64,000 nt of DNA. Source: Pelagerythrobacter aerophilus. Lineage in GTDB: Bacteria > Pseudomonadota > Alphaproteobacteria > Sphingomonadales > Sphingomonadaceae. Below the pieces are notes generated by a model. That model was not told the DNA's origin. It ran no database searches and saw nothing but the letters and a program-made list of their open reading frames with translations. This document shows positions 38,115-46,514 of the stretch, piece by piece (within the stretch, counting starts at the first letter, position 1; the number at the start of each line of letters is the position of its first letter). The position numbers and the translations under genes are program-made. The stretch covers positions 31,046 through 95,045 of the forward strand of contig NZ_QXFK01000004.1 in the NCBI RefSeq assembly GCF_003581645.1, read 5' to 3'.

Positions 38115-39140
38115 TCACCCCTTCTTCAGGTGCCGCCGGCCGAGCAGCTCCGCGATCTGCACGGCATTGAGCGCCGCGCCCTTGCGCAGGTTGTCGGAGA
38201 CGCACCACAGCGTCAGGCCGTTCTCGACCGTCGGGTCCTCGCGCACGCGGCTGATATAGGTGGCGCCGTCGCCCGCGCTTTCGATCGGGGTGACGTATCC
38301 GCCGTCCTCGCGCTTGTCGACGAGCATCACGCCCGGCGCCTCGCGCAGAATGTCCTGCGCCGCTTCGGCCGAGAGCTCGTTCTCGAATTCGATGTTCACC
38401 GCTTCGGAATGGCCGACGAACACCGGCACGCGCACGCAAGTGGCGTTGAGCTTGATCTTCGGGTCGAGGATCTTCTTGGTCTCGACCACCATCTTCCACT
38501 CTTCCTTGGTCGACCCGTCGTCGAGGAAGACGTCGATGTGCGGGATCACGTTGAACGCGATCTGCTTGGTGAACTTCTTCGCCTCGACCGGATCGCCGAC
38601 GAAGATCGCGCGGCTCTGCTCGAACAGCTCGTCCATCCCCGCCTTCCCGGCGCCGGACACGGACTGGTAGGTGCTCACCACCACGCGCTTGATCGTCGCC
38701 GCATCGTGCAGCGGCTTGAGCGCGACGACGAGCTGCGCGGTCGAGCAGTTCGGATTGGCGATGATGTTGCGCTTGCTGTAGCCGTCGATCGCGTCCGGGT
38801 TCACCTCTGGCACGATCAGCGGCACGTCGGGCTCCATGCGGTAGAGCGAGGAGTTGTCGATCACCACGCAGCCCGCCGCCGCCGCCTTGGGCGCATATTC
38901 CTTCGCCGGGCCGCTACCGGCGGCGAACAGGGCGATGTCCCATCCGGCGAAGTCGAAGTGCTCGATGTTCTTGCACTTGAGCATCTTGCCGGTGTCGCCG
39001 AACTCGACCTCGGTTCCGACCGAGCGCGAGCTCGCCACCGCGGCGACCTCGTCGCACGGGAACTCGCGCTCGGCGAGGATCTGCATCATCTCGCGTCCGA
39101 CGTTGCCGGTCGCGCCGACGATTGCCACCCGATAACCCAT
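38115..39140 (-). CDS. asd: Aspartate-semialdehyde dehydrogenase
   Basis: NADPH-dependent step shared by Lys, Met, Thr and diaminopimelate synthesis. 341 residues: MGYRVAIVGATGNVGREMMQ, SRSVGTEVEFGDTGK, active Cys in IIANPNCSTAQLVVALKPL, and the substrate-binding HSEAVNIEFENELS. Complete and of normal length. Single gene. Confidence 0.96.
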   Translation of the reverse strand: MGYRVAIVGATGNVGREMMQILAEREFPCDEVAAVASSRSVGTEVEFGDTGKMLKCKNIEHFDFAGWDIALFAAGSGPAKEYAPKAAAAGCVVIDNSSLYRMEPDVPLIVPEVNPDAIDGYSKRNIIANPNCSTAQLVVALKPLHDAATIKRVVVSTYQSVSGAGKAGMDELFEQSRAIFVGDPVEAKKFTKQIAFNVIPHIDVFLDDGSTKEEWKMVVETKKILDPKIKLNATCVRVPVFVGHSEAVNIEFENELSAEAAQDILREAPGVMLVDKREDGGYVTPIESAGDGATYISRVREDPTVENGLTLWCVSDNLRKGAALNAVQIAELLGRRHLKKG

Positions 39141-39232
39141 CTATCACTCCTCGCTTGGTGCGCGGGGCTTAGCGCTCAGCGTCTCGCCCGCAACCGCAAA
39201 TATCCTTGAACCCCCGATAGCGGGCCGAAACG

Positions 39233-39270
39233 CAAAAGGGGCGCCCCGACCCGTGCCGGAGCGCCCCTTG
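39233..39270 (-). terminator. Rho-independent terminator after rplS
   Basis: GGGGCGC (39238-39244) pairs with GCGCCCC (39261-39267); on the minus strand the hairpin is followed by TTTTG. It lies about 30 bases past the rplS stop and ends the trmD-rplS unit. Confidence 0.75.
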
Positions 39271-39297
39271 CTTGTCTCTTTCCCGACTGGCGGCCGA

Positions 39298-39672
39298 TCA
39301 GGCCTTTTCGGTCGGGCGGTTCTCGCGGCGCTCGGCGATGCGGGCCGATTTACCGGTACGGCCGCGCAGGTAGTAGAGCTTCGCCCGGCGCACGACGCCG
39401 CGGCGAACCACGGTAATCGAGTCGACGATCGGCGAGTAGAGCGGGAACACACGTTCCACGCCTTCGCCGAAGCTCATCTTGCGCACGGTGAAGTTCGAAC
39501 CCATGCCGCGGTTCGAACGGGCGATCACCACGCCTTCGAAATTCTGCACACGCTCGCGCGTGCCTTCGACGACTTTCACGCCGACGCGCACGGTGTCACC
39601 GGCGCGGAATTCGGGAACGTCCTTCCCGAGGTTCTCGATGGCTTCGGCCTCGAGCTGCTGAATCAGGTTCAT
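39298..39672 (-). CDS. rplS: Ribosomal protein bL19
   Basis: 124 residues: [80 protein letters not shown], then [20 protein letters not shown]. Complete. Directly behind trmD, as in most bacteria. Confidence 0.97.
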   Translation of the reverse strand: MNLIQQLEAEAIENLGKDVPEFRAGDTVRVGVKVVEGTRERVQNFEGVVIARSNRGMGSNFTVRKMSFGEGVERVFPLYSPIVDSITVVRRGVVRRAKLYYLRGRTGKSARIAERRENRPTEKA

Positions 39673-39683
39673 GACCTGTATCC

Positions 39684-40511
39684 TTACCTTTTTCGCCGCG
39701 CATCAGAGGCAGACTGGTCCCGAGCGCCACTGTAGCGCTCCCAAAGGTCCGGCCTGCGTGACCGTGTGTCTTCCTCGCTGCGTTGCTTGCGCCACGCCGC
39801 GATTTTCGCATGATCCCCCGATCGCAGCACTTCAGGGATCGTGCGCCCTTCCCATTCCTGAGGTCGGGTATATTGCGGATATTCGAGAAGCCCTTCCTCG
39901 AAGGATTCCTCGGCCCCGCTCGAAGGCGCGCCCATTACGCCGGGAAGCAGGCGAATGCAAGCATCGAGAATGGCCAGCGCGGCAGGCTCTCCGCCGGAGA
40001 GGACCACGTCGCCGAGACTGACCTGCTCGATCTGCGGCCGCGCCTCGAACAGGCGCTCGTCGAACCCCTCGAACCGGCCGCACAGGATCACCACGCCCGG
40101 CCCCGCCGCCAACTCGCGAATCCGCGCCTGCGTGATCGGCGTGCCGCGCGGCGTCATGGCGAGGATCGGCCTCTCCCCCTCCCCTTCAGGGGAGGGGGTC
40201 GGGGGGAGGGGGTCGCGCGCTACGGTCGCGATTCGCCCCTCCCCCTCTCCCAACCCTCTCCCCTGAAGGGGAGAGGGCTTTGTCACGGAATCCAGCGCCG
40301 CCGCGAGCACGTCCGGCTTGAGCACCATGCCCGCCCCGCCCCCGGCCGGCGTGTCGTCCACCGTCCGGTGCCGGTCGGCCGCGAAGTCGCGGATCTGCAC
40401 CGTCTCGCAGGCCCAGTCCCCCCGCTCCAGCGCCCGCCCGGCAAGCGAAACGCCGAGCGGCCCGGGAAACATCTCGGGATAGAGTGTCAGGATGGTGGCG
40501 GCGAAGGTCAT
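39684..40511 (-). CDS. trmD: tRNA (guanine-N1)-methyltransferase TrmD with an in-frame palindromic insert
   Basis: Methylates G37 of tRNAs with SAM. 275 residues from the ATG at 40511, about 30-35 longer than usual. Conserved: [80 protein letters not shown] (knot/SAM site). Residues about 78-114 ([16 protein letters not shown]...PEGEGERP) have no counterpart in the family and are encoded by the double hairpin at 40170-40281; the frame is kept. The start overlaps the stop of the small membrane protein gene. Confidence 0.93.
   Translation of the reverse strand: MTFAATILTLYPEMFPGPLGVSLAGRALERGDWACETVQIRDFAADRHRTVDDTPAGGGAGMVLKPDVLAAALDSVTKPSPLQGRGLGEGEGRIATVARDPLPPTPSPEGEGERPILAMTPRGTPITQARIRELAAGPGVVILCGRFEGFDERLFEARPQIEQVSLGDVVLSGGEPAALAILDACIRLLPGVMGAPSSGAEESFEEGLLEYPQYTRPQEWEGRTIPEVLRSGDHAKIAAWRKQRSEEDTRSRRPDLWERYSGARDQSASDARRKR
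40170..40281. repeat. Palindromic double-hairpin element inside trmD
   Basis: About 112 bp. Two hairpins, CCCTCCCCTTCAGGGGAGGG at the left and CCCTCTCCCCTGAAGGGGAG (extended to AGGG) at the right, enclose a GC-rich centre. The arms match those of the copy at 43450-43561. It is read through in trmD as a Pro/Gly/Arg/Glu-rich peptide. Confidence 0.85.
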
Positions 40512-40798
40512 GCAGAGACCTTTCGATGCGCCATGATTGCAGATGGAACACCGATCAACGCCCAAAAAGCCACTGTCCAGCTGGCCGACCAAGGCTCGAA
40601 CCATCCCGTTCGCACCGTGAGACCCAACCAACTCTCGGTCGGCACAGCCCACGCGATCAGAGTGGATACAATAGAAACAGGGACAACCTGACCCAGAGGC
40701 GAGTGAATACGACCGTCTAGCAATGCGCAAAGTGCAAGCGCCGCGCCCAAAATCTCGAAGAGGACACAAATTAGAAGAAGGGCCATAATGAACATCAT
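40508..40798 (-). CDS. Small membrane protein coupled to trmD
   Basis: 96 residues from the ATG at 40798 (second ATG at 40795). Hydrophobic segments [35 protein letters not shown] and [19 protein letters not shown] suggest three membrane helices. Its stop overlaps the trmD start (ATGA), and base composition is lower in GC than its neighbours. Family not recognised. It sits where rimM would normally precede trmD. Confidence 0.6.
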   Translation of the reverse strand: MMFIMALLLICVLFEILGAALALCALLDGRIHSPLGQVVPVSIVSTLIAWAVPTESWLGLTVRTGWFEPWSASWTVAFWALIGVPSAIMAHRKVSA

Positions 40799-40855
40799 AG
40801 CGATGCCGCGTAGCTGTTGGGGCACCGCTTTGCCATCCCGCGCGTTCACCTGCCA

Positions 40856-41776
40856 ATGAGCAACAAGATAGACGACTGCATCATCATCGGCGCCGGGCCT
40901 GCCGGCCTGACCGCCGCGATCTATCTCGCGCGTTATCATCTCTCAATCCGGCTGTTCGACTCGGGCACCAGCCGGGCGGCGTGGATACCGTGCACGCACA
41001 ATCACGCCGGCTTTCCCGACGGCATCGAAGGCAAGGAGCTGCTGCGCCGGATGCACGAGCAGGCGCGCAAGTACGGCGCGGTGCGCGAGGAGAAGCGGGT
41101 CGAGCATCTGGCGAAAGCCGGCGAGCACTTCACCGTCGGCACCGACAGCGGCGCCTTCACCGCGCGCGCCGTCCTGCTCGCCACGGGCGTCGTCAACCGC
41201 CGCCCGGACGCCCTGGCGGATGATGTTCACGACGAAGCACTCGCGCGCGGGCTGCTGCGCTATTGCCCGGTCTGCGACGGATACGAAGTGACTGATCGGC
41301 GGGTCGCCGTGATCGGCACCGGCAAGCACGGGACCACGGAAGCGCTGTTCCTGCGCGGCTATACCGCGGACCTGACGCTCGTCAGCCCGCACGGCGACCA
41401 CGATCTCGACCGCGAATGCTCGGCCCAGCTCGAGGAGGCAGGGATCGCCCGCGTCGCCGGCCCCTGCGGCGGCTTCGCGATCGAAGGCGAGCGGCTGGCG
41501 TTCGACACCGCCGACGTGCGCATGGCGTTCGACAGCGTCTATCCGGCGCTCGGCACGACCGTGCGCTCCGAACTCGCGCAGCTCGCCGGCGCGGAGACGA
41601 GCGACGACGACTGCATTGTCGTCGACGAGCATCTGGAAACCACCGTTCCGGGCCTCTTCGCCGCCGGCGACGTGGTGATCGGCCTCGACCAGATCAGCCA
41701 CGCCATGGGCCAGGCCGGCGTCGCCGCCACCACGATCCGCAACCACCTCGCGAAAGAGCGGCCGATCCGGCGGTAG
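40856..41776 (+). CDS. Thioredoxin-reductase-like NAD(P)/FAD oxidoreductase
   Basis: 306 residues from [20 protein letters not shown] at 40856. FAD motif [16 protein letters not shown], redox-type CPVC in [24 protein letters not shown] motif [15 protein letters not shown], and C-terminal [20 protein letters not shown]. The Cys pair suggests disulphide reduction, but the partner is unknown, and the gene is not near trx. Convergent with the LysR gene four bases away. Confidence 0.88.
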   Translation: MSNKIDDCIIIGAGPAGLTAAIYLARYHLSIRLFDSGTSRAAWIPCTHNHAGFPDGIEGKELLRRMHEQARKYGAVREEKRVEHLAKAGEHFTVGTDSGAFTARAVLLATGVVNRRPDALADDVHDEALARGLLRYCPVCDGYEVTDRRVAVIGTGKHGTTEALFLRGYTADLTLVSPHGDHDLDRECSAQLEEAGIARVAGPCGGFAIEGERLAFDTADVRMAFDSVYPALGTTVRSELAQLAGAETSDDDCIVVDEHLETTVPGLFAAGDVVIGLDQISHAMGQAGVAATTIRNHLAKERPIRR

Positions 41777-41779
41777 CGG

Positions 41780-42697
41780 CTATTCCGGCGGCGTCAGCAA
41801 CGGCTCGGGCAACAGGTCCAGATCGCGATCAAGTTCCTCGCGAAACCATTCGCGGAAGCGCTCGAGCTTGCGCACGCCGACGCTGCCGGCGGGATGGACG
41901 ATCCAGTTCGAACCGCCCGGCTGGTAAAGCGTGTCGAACGGCCGGACCAGCCGGCCGCTCTCGAGCTCGGCGCGCCACAGCAGCGGCGTCATCAGCGCGA
42001 CGCCGAAGCCGGCCTGCACGGCGTTGGCTTCCTGCGACTGGCTGTCGAACATGATCCCCCGTCGCGGCGCCGGTGCCTCGCCCACGCCGGCGGCAGCGAA
42101 CCAGCCCGCCCACCAGGGGTCGTTCGGGCCCAGCCGCTCGACCTGCAACAGGTCCTCCGGTCGGCGGATGCTGTGCCGGTCGAGGAACTCGGGCGAACAC
42201 ATCGGCGTGACATGCGAGCGGAACATGAACTCGCTCCGCAGGCCGTCCCACTTTCCGGACCCGATACGGATCGCGAGATCGAAATTGTCGCGTGCGAAGT
42301 CGACCAGGCCGTTGCTGAGCGAAAGCCGCACTGCCAGATCCGGAAAGCGCAGCTGGAAGCTGCCGATGCGCGCCGAGAGCCAGGTCGCGCCGAAAGACAC
42401 CGGAGCGCTGATCGCCAGCACCCCGGCGGTTTCCTCGCTCAGCCCGGCGAAGGCCTGGCGCAGTTCTGCAAAGGCGCCGGTGACCGCGGGCAGCAGGCGC
42501 CGCCCGGCATCGGACAGGCGCACGCCGCCCTTCTCCCGGACAAAAAGCTGCTGGCCGATCCGCTGTTCGAGCTGGCGAATCTGGTAGCTGACCGCGGCCT
42601 GGGTCATGCCCAGTTCCTCGCCGGCGCGGGAGAAATGCTCGAGCCGGCCGGCCGCTTCGAACGCCCGGATCGCGGAAAGGGGCGGCAGGTTCTCCAT
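41780..42697 (-). CDS. LysR-family (GcvA-like) transcription regulator
   Basis: 305 residues from MENLPPLSAIRAFEAAGRLE at 42697, preferred because AAGG lies five bases before it; an ATG at 42709 falls inside a palindrome. N-terminal HTH: FSRAGEELGMTQAAVSYQIR, QLEQRIGQQLFVREKGGVRL. C-terminal effector domain follows, with FDSQSQEANAVQAGFGVALM. Likely regulates the divergent small gene and/or the oxidoreductase. Confidence 0.9.
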   Translation of the reverse strand: MENLPPLSAIRAFEAAGRLEHFSRAGEELGMTQAAVSYQIRQLEQRIGQQLFVREKGGVRLSDAGRRLLPAVTGAFAELRQAFAGLSEETAGVLAISAPVSFGATWLSARIGSFQLRFPDLAVRLSLSNGLVDFARDNFDLAIRIGSGKWDGLRSEFMFRSHVTPMCSPEFLDRHSIRRPEDLLQVERLGPNDPWWAGWFAAAGVGEAPAPRRGIMFDSQSQEANAVQAGFGVALMTPLLWRAELESGRLVRPFDTLYQPGGSNWIVHPAGSVGVRKLERFREWFREELDRDLDLLPEPLLTPPE

Positions 42698-42706
42698 CGC
42701 CACCTT

Positions 42707-42723
42707 CATAAGTCCTGCTTATG
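42707..42723. promoter_or_regulatory. CATAAG-N5-CTTATG palindrome, probable LysR site
   Basis: Perfect six-bp arms with a five-base spacer, just upstream of the LysR start and 76 bases before the divergent small gene. Position is typical for a LysR-type autoregulatory site. Confidence 0.55.
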
Positions 42724-42799
42724 GTCCGCGCCAACCCTTTTGTTGGTCTTTGCCGCTCTCCCAAGCCATTTTCGGGGCATCGAAGGAAAGGGCAGACCA

Positions 42800-42958
42800 A
42801 TGCAGGACGAATTCCTCATGCGCCTCTGGAACAGCGACCACGAGCGCGCCTCGCACGACCTCACGCAGCGCCTGCGGGCACCCGCAACGAAGCGGTCCGC
42901 GCGCCGCGCGCCAAAAGCCTGGCTTTTCGGGAAGACCGAACCGAAAGGGTGCGGCTGA
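42800..42958 (+). CDS. Possible small basic protein divergent to lysR
   Basis: 52 residues: MQDEFLMRLWNSDHERASHD, LTQRLRAPATKRSARRAPKA and WLFGKTEPKGCG. AAGGAAAGG precedes the ATG by eight bases, and the palindrome at 42707-42723 lies upstream. The protein is basic in its second half. No family recognised; a real gene is plausible but not certain. Confidence 0.45.
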   Translation: MQDEFLMRLWNSDHERASHDLTQRLRAPATKRSARRAPKAWLFGKTEPKGCG

Positions 42959-42979
42959 CGCCGGTTTACTCGGCCCGGA

Positions 42980-43564
42980 CTATTCGGCGAAGTCGCGGCT
43001 CACGACCAGCCGCTCGCCGTTCCACTCGGGCACCGCGGCCTCGATCATCGGCACCAGGAAGCGTTTTCCGTCGGGCTTTTCGATCTCGATCAGGTCGGTG
43101 GCGCCGTAGTTCTCGACCGCGACGATCGTGCCGACCGGTTCGCCCGCGTCGGTCACGGCGGGAAGGCCGATCAGGTCGGCGTGGTAGTACTCGCCTTCCT
43201 CCAGCGGAGGGAGCGCGGCGCGCGGGACAGTGAGCGTGGTGCCGCGCAGCTTCTCGGCCGCGGCGCGGTCGGTCACTTCGGCGAAGCGGGCGATCGCGCC
43301 GCCCTTGTTGTCGCCGCGCACTTTCGACAGCGTCAGCGCGCCGCCGTTATAGGCCTTGTGCGCCTTGAGGTTCTCCAGCCCCTCGCCGAAGAGCTTGAGA
43401 CGGACTTCACCCGTCACGCCATGCGCGCCGATGACGGCCGCGAGCGTGATAGCCCTCTCCCCTTCAGGGGAGAGGGTTGGGAGAGGGGGAGTGGCGGACT
43501 GCACCCGTGGCGCACGTCCCCCTCTCCCCGACCCTCTCCCCTGAAGGGGAGAGGGAGGTTTCAT
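42980..43564 (-). CDS. rimM: Ribosome maturation factor RimM with N-terminal palindromic-element extension
   Basis: Helps 30S head maturation by binding uS19. 194 residues against about 160-170 usual. The conserved protein begins at ITLAAVIGAHGVTGEVRLKL (about residue 39), then LEEGEYYHADLIGLPAVTDA, TIVAVENYGATDLIEIEKPD and RFLVPMIEAAVPEWNGERL. Residues 3-38 are encoded by the double hairpin at 43450-43561, inserted right after the start codon. No better start lies between, so the extension is probably translated. The ATG overlaps the rpsP stop by one base. Confidence 0.92.
   Translation of the reverse strand: MKPPSPLQGRGSGRGGRAPRVQSATPPLPTLSPEGERAITLAAVIGAHGVTGEVRLKLFGEGLENLKAHKAYNGGALTLSKVRGDNKGGAIARFAEVTDRAAAEKLRGTTLTVPRAALPPLEEGEYYHADLIGLPAVTDAGEPVGTIVAVENYGATDLIEIEKPDGKRFLVPMIEAAVPEWNGERLVVSRDFAE
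43450..43561. repeat. Palindromic double-hairpin element at the 5' end of rimM
   Basis: CCCTCTCCCCTTCAGGGGAG (extended AGGG) at the left and its inverted copy at the right, with a GC-rich spacer. Same subfamily as the trmD copy, about 112 bp, read as a Pro/Gly/Arg-rich peptide in rimM. Confidence 0.88.
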
Positions 43565-44085
43565 CAGCCCTCGGCCTTGTCTTCGGCGGCTTCCTCGGCG
43601 GGAGTCTCTTCCGCCGGAGCTTCCTCCGCAGGTGCTTCCTCGGCCGGAGCTTCGGCAGCGGGCGCCTCTTCGGCCGGAGCGGCTTCGGCGGTTTCCTCGG
43701 CCGGCGCGCTGGCTTCTTCCTCGGCAGCCTTCTTGGCTTCCTCGGCCTCGGCGGCCTTGGTGGCCTTCTCCTCGGCGCGTTCCTTGGCCTTGTCGCCCGG
43801 CTCGGCCTTGTTCGGGTTATTGCGCGCGGCACGCTCGCGGATGCCGGCGGCATCGAGGAAGCGGGCGACGCGGTCGCTCGGCTGGGCGCCGACGCCGAGC
43901 CAGTAGCGGGCGCGATCCTCGTTCAGCTGAACGCGCTTCTCGTCGTCCTTGGCGAGCAGCGGGTTATAGGTGCCGATCTGCTCGAGATACTTGCCGTCGC
44001 GCGGCTTGCGGCTGTCGGCCGCGACGATGCGGTAGTAGGGGCGCTTCTTCGCGCCACCGCGCGAGAGACGGAGTGCAATTGCCAT
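43564..44085 (-). CDS. rpsP: Ribosomal protein bS16 with long Ala/Glu-rich tail
   Basis: 173 residues. Residues 1-85 are standard S16: [47 protein letters not shown] and [20 protein letters not shown]. From about residue 95 there is a charged tail that becomes a degenerate APAEE repeat (about residues 125-170), most likely disordered. S16 is usually 80-130 residues. First gene of a unit with rimM. Confidence 0.95.
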   Translation of the reverse strand: MAIALRLSRGGAKKRPYYRIVAADSRKPRDGKYLEQIGTYNPLLAKDDEKRVQLNEDRARYWLGVGAQPSDRVARFLDAAGIRERAARNNPNKAEPGDKAKERAEEKATKAAEAEEAKKAAEEEASAPAEETAEAAPAEEAPAAEAPAEEAPAEEAPAEETPAEEAAEDKAEG

Positions 44086-44123
44086 TGTAGATTACCTTTC
44101 CAACTTAATCTTCTGAACTGAAA

Positions 44124-45554
44124 TCATTTCTTCGAACCGGGCAGACCGGGCAGCCCCGGCGGCATGCCGCCCGCGCCGGGCCCGCCGAGACCCGGCATCG
44201 CGGCGCCCATGCCTCCGCCGCCGAACAGCGCGCCGAGGCCCTTGAGGCCGCCCATCTTCTTGATCTGCTTCATCGCGCGGCTCATTTCCTGGTGCATCTT
44301 GAGCAGCTTGTTCACGTCCTGCACCTGCAGGCCCGAGCCCGCTGCGACGCGCTTCTTGCGCTTGGCGTTGAGCAGCGCGGGATTGGCGCGTTCCTTCGGC
44401 GTCATCGAGCCGATGATCGCGTCCATGTGGACCAGCACCTTGTCGTCCACGCCCGACTGCGACAACGCCGCCTTGGCCTTCTTCATGCCCGGCAGCATCC
44501 CGGCGAGCATGCCGAGCCCGCCCATGCTCTGCATCTGGCGGAGCTGCGTGCGCAGATCGTTGAGGTCGAACTGACCCTTCGCCATGCGCTTGGCGAGCGC
44601 TTCGGCGTCTTCTTCCTTGATCGTCGCCGCGGCCTTCTCGACCAGGCTGACGACGTCGCCCATGCCGAGGATGCGGCCGGCGACGCGCTTGGGATCGAAC
44701 GCCTCCAGCGCATCGAGCTTCTCGCCCGTGCCGGCGAACTTGATCGGCTTGCCGGTGACGTGCCGCATCGACAGCGCCGCGCCGCCGCGCGCATCGCCGT
44801 CCATCCGGGTGAGGACCACGCCGGTCAGCGGCACTTCCTCGGTGAAGCTCTTGGCGACGTTGACCGCATCCTGACCGGTCAGCGAATCGACCACCAGCAG
44901 CACTTCGTTCGGCGAGGAGATGCCGGCGACCGCCTTCATCTCCGCCATCAGCGCTTCGTCGACGTGCAGGCGGCCGGCGGTGTCGAGCAGCAGCACGTCG
45001 GCCGACTGGAGCCGCGCCGCTTCCATAGCCCGCCGCGCGATGTCGACCGGCTGCTGGCCCTGCACGATCGGCAGGGTCGCGACGCTGACCTGCTCGCCCA
45101 GAACCGCGAGCTGCTCCTGCGCAGCCGGGCGGTTGACATCGAGCGAGGCCATCAGCGCCTTCTTGCCGTGGCGCTCCTTCAGGAACTTGCCGAGCTTGGC
45201 GGTGGTGGTCGTCTTGCCCGAGCCCTGGAGGCCGACCATCATGATCACGACCGGCGGCTTGGCGTCGAGGTTCAGACCCTCGACCGCTTCGCCGCCCAGC
45301 ATTGCGACCAGTTCGTCGTTGACGATCTTGACGACCTGCTGGCCCGGCGTAACCGATTTCAGCACCTCGGCCCCGATCGCCTTCTCGGTCACCGCATCGA
45401 TGAACCGGCGCACGACCGGCAGCGCGACGTCCGCCTCGAGCAGCGCGACGCGCACCTCGCGCATCGCCTCGCGCACGTCCTGCTCGCTCAGCGCCCCGCG
45501 CCCGCGCAGGCGGTCGAACACATTGCCGAGCCGGTCGGACAGATTGTCGAACAT
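44124..45554 (-). CDS. ffh: Signal recognition particle protein Ffh
   Basis: GTPase that targets nascent membrane proteins. 476 residues. N domain, then G domain with GLQGSGKTTTTAKLGKFLKE (P-loop), DVNRPAAQEQLAVLGEQ, LLDTAGRLHVDEALMAEMKA, GVVLTRMDGDARGGAALSMR, and the M domain (DLRTQLRQMQSMGGLGMLAG, GSGLQVQDVNKLLKMHQEMS) with a Gly/Met/Pro-rich end. Complete. Upstream of rpsP on the same strand. Confidence 0.97.
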   Translation of the reverse strand: MFDNLSDRLGNVFDRLRGRGALSEQDVREAMREVRVALLEADVALPVVRRFIDAVTEKAIGAEVLKSVTPGQQVVKIVNDELVAMLGGEAVEGLNLDAKPPVVIMMVGLQGSGKTTTTAKLGKFLKERHGKKALMASLDVNRPAAQEQLAVLGEQVSVATLPIVQGQQPVDIARRAMEAARLQSADVLLLDTAGRLHVDEALMAEMKAVAGISSPNEVLLVVDSLTGQDAVNVAKSFTEEVPLTGVVLTRMDGDARGGAALSMRHVTGKPIKFAGTGEKLDALEAFDPKRVAGRILGMGDVVSLVEKAAATIKEEDAEALAKRMAKGQFDLNDLRTQLRQMQSMGGLGMLAGMLPGMKKAKAALSQSGVDDKVLVHMDAIIGSMTPKERANPALLNAKRKKRVAAGSGLQVQDVNKLLKMHQEMSRAMKQIKKMGGLKGLGALFGGGGMGAAMPGLGGPGAGGMPPGLPGLPGSKK

Positions 45555-45834
45555 CGCCTACTCCAAACTCAATCTCGGCTCTTACGAACCAAACGCGAAA
45601 AACGCCGGCGGACGAAACCTCGTCAGCCAGCGGGCAAATCGGCATTCCAAACCGCGCGAAAGGCACGGCGTATTTCGAACGTAGCCCGGTTTGCCGGATT
45701 TCGGTTCAGGCCGGAAGCGAAAATGGTGGGAGCCGAGAACCGGCGCGCAGCGGCCTTTCTGGCCGTGAGCACCGGAAGCGCAGGATCCCGCCATTTGCAG
45801 CCCGGCATGGGCCGAAAGGCGGTAAACCGGAGGA

Positions 45835-45910
45835 TGGTGGAGCCTAGCGGGATCGAACCGCTGACCTCCTGCATGCCATGCAGGCGCTCTCCCAGCTGAG
45901 CTAAGGCCCC
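45835..45910 (-). tRNA. tRNA-Ala (anticodon GGC)
   Basis: Minus strand reads GGGGCCTTAGCTCAGCTGGG in the acceptor/D arm; the anticodon stem CCTGC/GCAGG encloses loop ATGGCAT, so the anticodon is GGC. T arm GTTCGATCCC, and an encoded CCA at 45837-45835. 76 nt. Confidence 0.95.
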
Positions 45911-45966
45911 GTGCCATCCATTCGCGGCGCATCCCGGGAGATGCGCCAGACCCGCCGGTGAGCGGG

Positions 45967-45994
45967 AGGGCCGCCCTTTATTCAGGGCGGCCCT
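45967..45994. terminator. Perfect 11-bp hairpin downstream of the TIGR02300 gene
   Basis: AGGGCCGCCCT/AGGGCGGCCCT with a six-base loop, 18 bases past the stop of the gene at 46012 and about 57 bases before the tRNA. No T-run follows on either strand, so it is terminator-like but may instead protect the transcript end. Confidence 0.5.
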
Positions 45995-46011
45995 GCATTG
46001 CAAGAGCGGAT

Positions 46012-46338
46012 TTAGGTATCTTCTTCCTCGTCGTCGCCCTTGCCCTTCGAGACGCCGAGATCGTCGTCGCCGCCGAGATCGACCTCGTTGTCCGGCGAAT
46101 CGTCGTCGTCATCGACGTCGATGTCTTCCAGATCGTCGTCGGCAAGGTCGCTGTCGGCTTCCTTGTCCTTCTTCTCTTCTTCCTCGAACGGAATCGGCTG
46201 CTTCGACTTCAGCACCGGCTCGGGATACCATTCCTCGCCGCATTCGATGCAGGCGACGGGCTCGTCCTTGCCGAGGTCGTAGAAGCGTTCACCGCATTTG
46301 GGGCAGGAACGCTTGGTGCCCCATTCTGGCTTGGCCAT
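46012..46338 (-). CDS. TIGR02300 (FYDLN) family zinc-binding acidic protein
   Basis: 108 residues from the ATG at 46338: MAKPEWGTKRSCPKCGERFY, then DLGKDEPVACIECGEEWYPE. Two CxxC pairs would bind zinc, and the FYDL sequence is the family mark. The rest is strongly acidic (DDDLEDIDVDDDDDSPDNEV). Role unknown; the family is largely alphaproteobacterial. Confidence 0.9.
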   Translation of the reverse strand: MAKPEWGTKRSCPKCGERFYDLGKDEPVACIECGEEWYPEPVLKSKQPIPFEEEEKKDKEADSDLADDDLEDIDVDDDDDSPDNEVDLGGDDDLGVSKGKGDDEEEDT

Positions 46339-46514
46339 TGTCAATCCTTACCATTCCCCGCCGCCCTGGCAGGGTTGAAACTTGTGAGAACGTGATGGGT
46401 GTGCTCGCCCCCGGAATCAAGAGCGCACCGCAGGCGGCGCGCGCCTTGCCATAGGGCAATGCCGCTGTCAAAAGCCGCGGCCGATCCGCCCCTCCCGGTG
46501 AAGGACCCCTTTCC

